Shown: piece by piece, positions 62,672 to 64,000 of the stretch
Layout: each line of letters begins with the position of its first letter
Numbering within the stretch: position 1 is the stretch's first letter
Assembly (NCBI RefSeq): GCF_019802255.1
Contig: NZ_JAHYSS010000003.1
Span: forward strand, 558,001 to 622,000
Source: Pedobacter polysacchareus
GTDB taxonomy: Bacteria > Bacteroidota > Bacteroidia > Sphingobacteriales > Sphingobacteriaceae
Length of the DNA: 64,000 bases
Direction of reading: 5' to 3'
Notes under the pieces: generated by a model
The model's database searches: none
What the model was told of the DNA's origin: nothing
What the model saw: the letters and a program-made list of their open reading frames with translations, nothing else
Translations under genes and position numbers: made by a program

Positions 62672-63511
62672 GTGAAGGAAAAAAAAGTATATTATTCACG
62701 AAGAACAGGTAAACTTAATGATACAGCAGAATTTACGCTGAAATTATTGAAAAAATTGTTTCTAGTTACCTATAATCAAATGCATAATGATGGTTACTTT
62801 CAAAAGTATTTCGGAATGTATTGTGTTGACGCAGGTGAAACCCCTGGAGAATTAGGAAGTGATATCCCATCTAGAATTTTCATTGATCTTAGAAAAGATA
62901 CATTATGGCCAATTCATAATAGCATAGATAATTATACTGAAGATGATCTATTTGATATCATCGAATATCTACATGATTATTGTTCGAAACCACTAGAGGG
63001 GAGTTATCATAGTTGGAATGATTGCGGATGGCATTATTCTACATTTGATGATGAAAACGGTCAAGCAGAGTACCGTCTCAAAATTAACGGTTTGTTGGCG
63101 GACTATCAAACTGGTTTTGAACTGAATATCAACGGTGAAATATTGAATCTAGCAGATGACAACTTACAACCATTATTTGATGCTGTTATTCCTTCAACAG
63201 ACAAAGAAAACATTAACTTGAAGGTTGAAAACGCTGTAGCGAAGTTTCGACGACATAAGGCAACATTAGACGATCGACGTAGTGCATTAAGGGACTTAGC
63301 TGATGTTCTAGAATATCTACGTCCAAGTATTAAGGAGTCCTTGATGCTCAACGATGAAAAAGATATCTATAACCTTGCCAACAATTTTGGAATTAGACAC
63401 CACAATACCAATCAGAAAGTCAAATACGACAAAGCAATCTGGTATAGTTGGATGTTTTATTATTACCTAGCGACAATTCATGCATCCATTCGATTAATCG
63501 CTCGGCAGTAG
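62672..63511 (+). CDS. Unknown protein with HEPN-like helical C terminus, defence-linked by position
   Basis: The protein has 279 residues from GTG 62672 (a longer TTG start at 62630 conflicts with the -7 box). The N-terminal half is alpha/beta with KYFGMYCVDAGETPGELG, RIFIDLRKDTLWP and a Trp/His-rich patch (YHSWNDCGWHYSTFDDENG). The C-terminal third is helical and ends NNFGIRHHNTNQKVKYDKAIW followed by an amphipathic YSWMFYYYLATIHASIRL. The IRHHN element recalls the R-x-H residues of HEPN RNases of abortive infection systems, but the match is weak. It follows the AbiC-like gene by 87 bp on the same strand. Confidence 0.6.
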   Translation: MKEKKVYYSRRTGKLNDTAEFTLKLLKKLFLVTYNQMHNDGYFQKYFGMYCVDAGETPGELGSDIPSRIFIDLRKDTLWPIHNSIDNYTEDDLFDIIEYLHDYCSKPLEGSYHSWNDCGWHYSTFDDENGQAEYRLKINGLLADYQTGFELNINGEILNLADDNLQPLFDAVIPSTDKENINLKVENAVAKFRRHKATLDDRRSALRDLADVLEYLRPSIKESLMLNDEKDIYNLANNFGIRHHNTNQKVKYDKAIWYSWMFYYYLATIHASIRLIARQ

Positions 63512-63711
63512 AAGATTTAATGAATCCAGAGCCAATCAATATCGCAGGTTATCAAAATAACACACTTCGCAACTACAAAAGAAATAGCCTTCAAGGAGTA
63601 TTAACGAACTAGCTGTGATTGTAAAATAGTAATGACTGGGATAGATTCAAGGGCGAAGAAGCAGTTTTGAACCGAAACACTCAACTTTGAAATACTTATT
63701 ATGATTATCAA

Positions 63712-64000
63712 ATGAATGAAATAACCAAAATCGAAAATGCACTAGAATTTTCAACAGCCAAAGATAATTTGCTTGATATTTTAGGAGGCATCAGTGATTA
63801 CTCCCTAGAAAAGTTTTTAGATTTCGGTGATGGTATTCCAATAATATCCTACATCACAAAAGGGTTAAAAGCGTCACTAGCTATTAGAGATTTTCTATTT
63901 ATGGAAAAGGTAGTGGAGTTCTTAAGAACAATTGGGGAACAACCAACCCAGGAAAGACGCAATATGATAAAAAAGATTCAAGATGATGATTCTTACAAGG
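63712..64000 (+). CDS. Hypothetical protein, 3' end outside window
   Basis: An ATG-started frame is open to the window edge (96 complete codons). It starts MNEITKIENALEFSTAKDNL and contains FGDGIPIISYITKGLKASLAIRDFLFMEKVVEFLRTI, then PTQERRNMIKKIQDD. This pattern of a short hydrophobic helix followed by a charged helical repeat is seen in uncharacterised proteins near defence genes. The 200-bp gap before it (63512-63711) shows no gene. Function is unknown. Confidence 0.65.
   Translation, partial: MNEITKIENALEFSTAKDNLLDILGGISDYSLEKFLDFGDGIPIISYITKGLKASLAIRDFLFMEKVVEFLRTIGEQPTQERRNMIKKIQDDDSYK

Noticed and set aside
1..64000. rRNA, tRNA, riboswitch or replication origin
   Set aside because: No cloverleaf, conserved rRNA segment, known riboswitch core or DnaA-box cluster was recognised by eye; a covariance-model search (Infernal/tRNAscan) would be needed to exclude small RNAs.

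Overview
The window reads as a chromosome segment of a Bacteroidota bacterium of the Sphingobacteriaceae, most like Pedobacter. The reasons are SusC/SusD pairs with surface glycoside hydrolases, a one-protein hybrid two-component regulator, an ECF sigma/FecR pair, many PAS sensor kinases, OmpA and ice-binding-type surface proteins, AT-rich intergenic DNA, and promoter boxes of the Bacteroidota form TAnnTTTG. No rRNA, tRNA or CRISPR array was seen. These assignments come from reading motifs; no database search was run.

Left part (1-12.7 kb): a signalling block. It holds a hybrid kinase cut by the window edge, a pyridoxamine-phosphate-oxidase-like stress protein, a surface lipoprotein of the polysaccharide lyase/lectin fold, a multi-PAS hybrid kinase, a CheB-CheR-PAS-kinase fusion, and two PAS proteins that keep only the dimerisation/phosphoacceptor half of a kinase. 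12.9-28.1 kb is a polysaccharide utilisation locus: susC-susD-GH20-sulfatase-GH29 on the minus strand, a divergent hybrid two-component regulator, and a convergent GH16 lipoprotein. The enzyme set fits a sulfated, fucosylated, N-acetylhexosamine-containing glycan.

28.3-34.9 kb looks like a light and oxidative stress block. An FAD oxidoreductase, a flavin reductase and an SDR protein form a tight minus-strand operon. It is divergent from a lipocalin, which is followed by a LOV (blue-light) histidine kinase, its receiver protein and a DJ-1/PfpI protein. 35.3-44.0 kb is a second utilisation locus under an ECF sigma/FecR pair: sigma-fecR-susC-susD-GH65. After a decayed gene (44.2-44.6 kb) come an InlB-repeat/DUF3494 adhesin with an OmpA porin, then a kinase/response-regulator pair divergent from a TonB-type outer-membrane protein. 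The shared promoter there carries three TTAAC repeats spaced exactly 11 bp.

53.9-61.6 kb is a mosaic, decaying accessory island read on the minus strand. It contains a GH2 tail relic, fragments of toxin tails with a possible immunity gene, two Rhs C-terminal cassettes sharing a ~640 bp direct repeat, an IS256-type transposase relic, and a umuDC operon whose umuC is cut in mid-gene and joined to an rhs fragment. One Rhs cassette ends in a phospholipase A2-like domain and is followed by a beta-propeller-like lipoprotein. The other ends in a hydrophobic, pore-former-like tail overlapped by a small multi-pass membrane protein. The UmuD copy has Cys and Arg at the catalytic Ser and Lys positions. 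The right edge (61.9-64 kb) starts a likely anti-phage cluster with an AbiC-like membrane protein, an unknown protein with a HEPN-like tail, and a gene cut by the window end.

The most novel-looking item is the umuD-umuC'-rhsCT(PLA2-like)-lipoprotein arrangement, which could place a toxin/immunity cassette behind a DNA-damage-type promoter.
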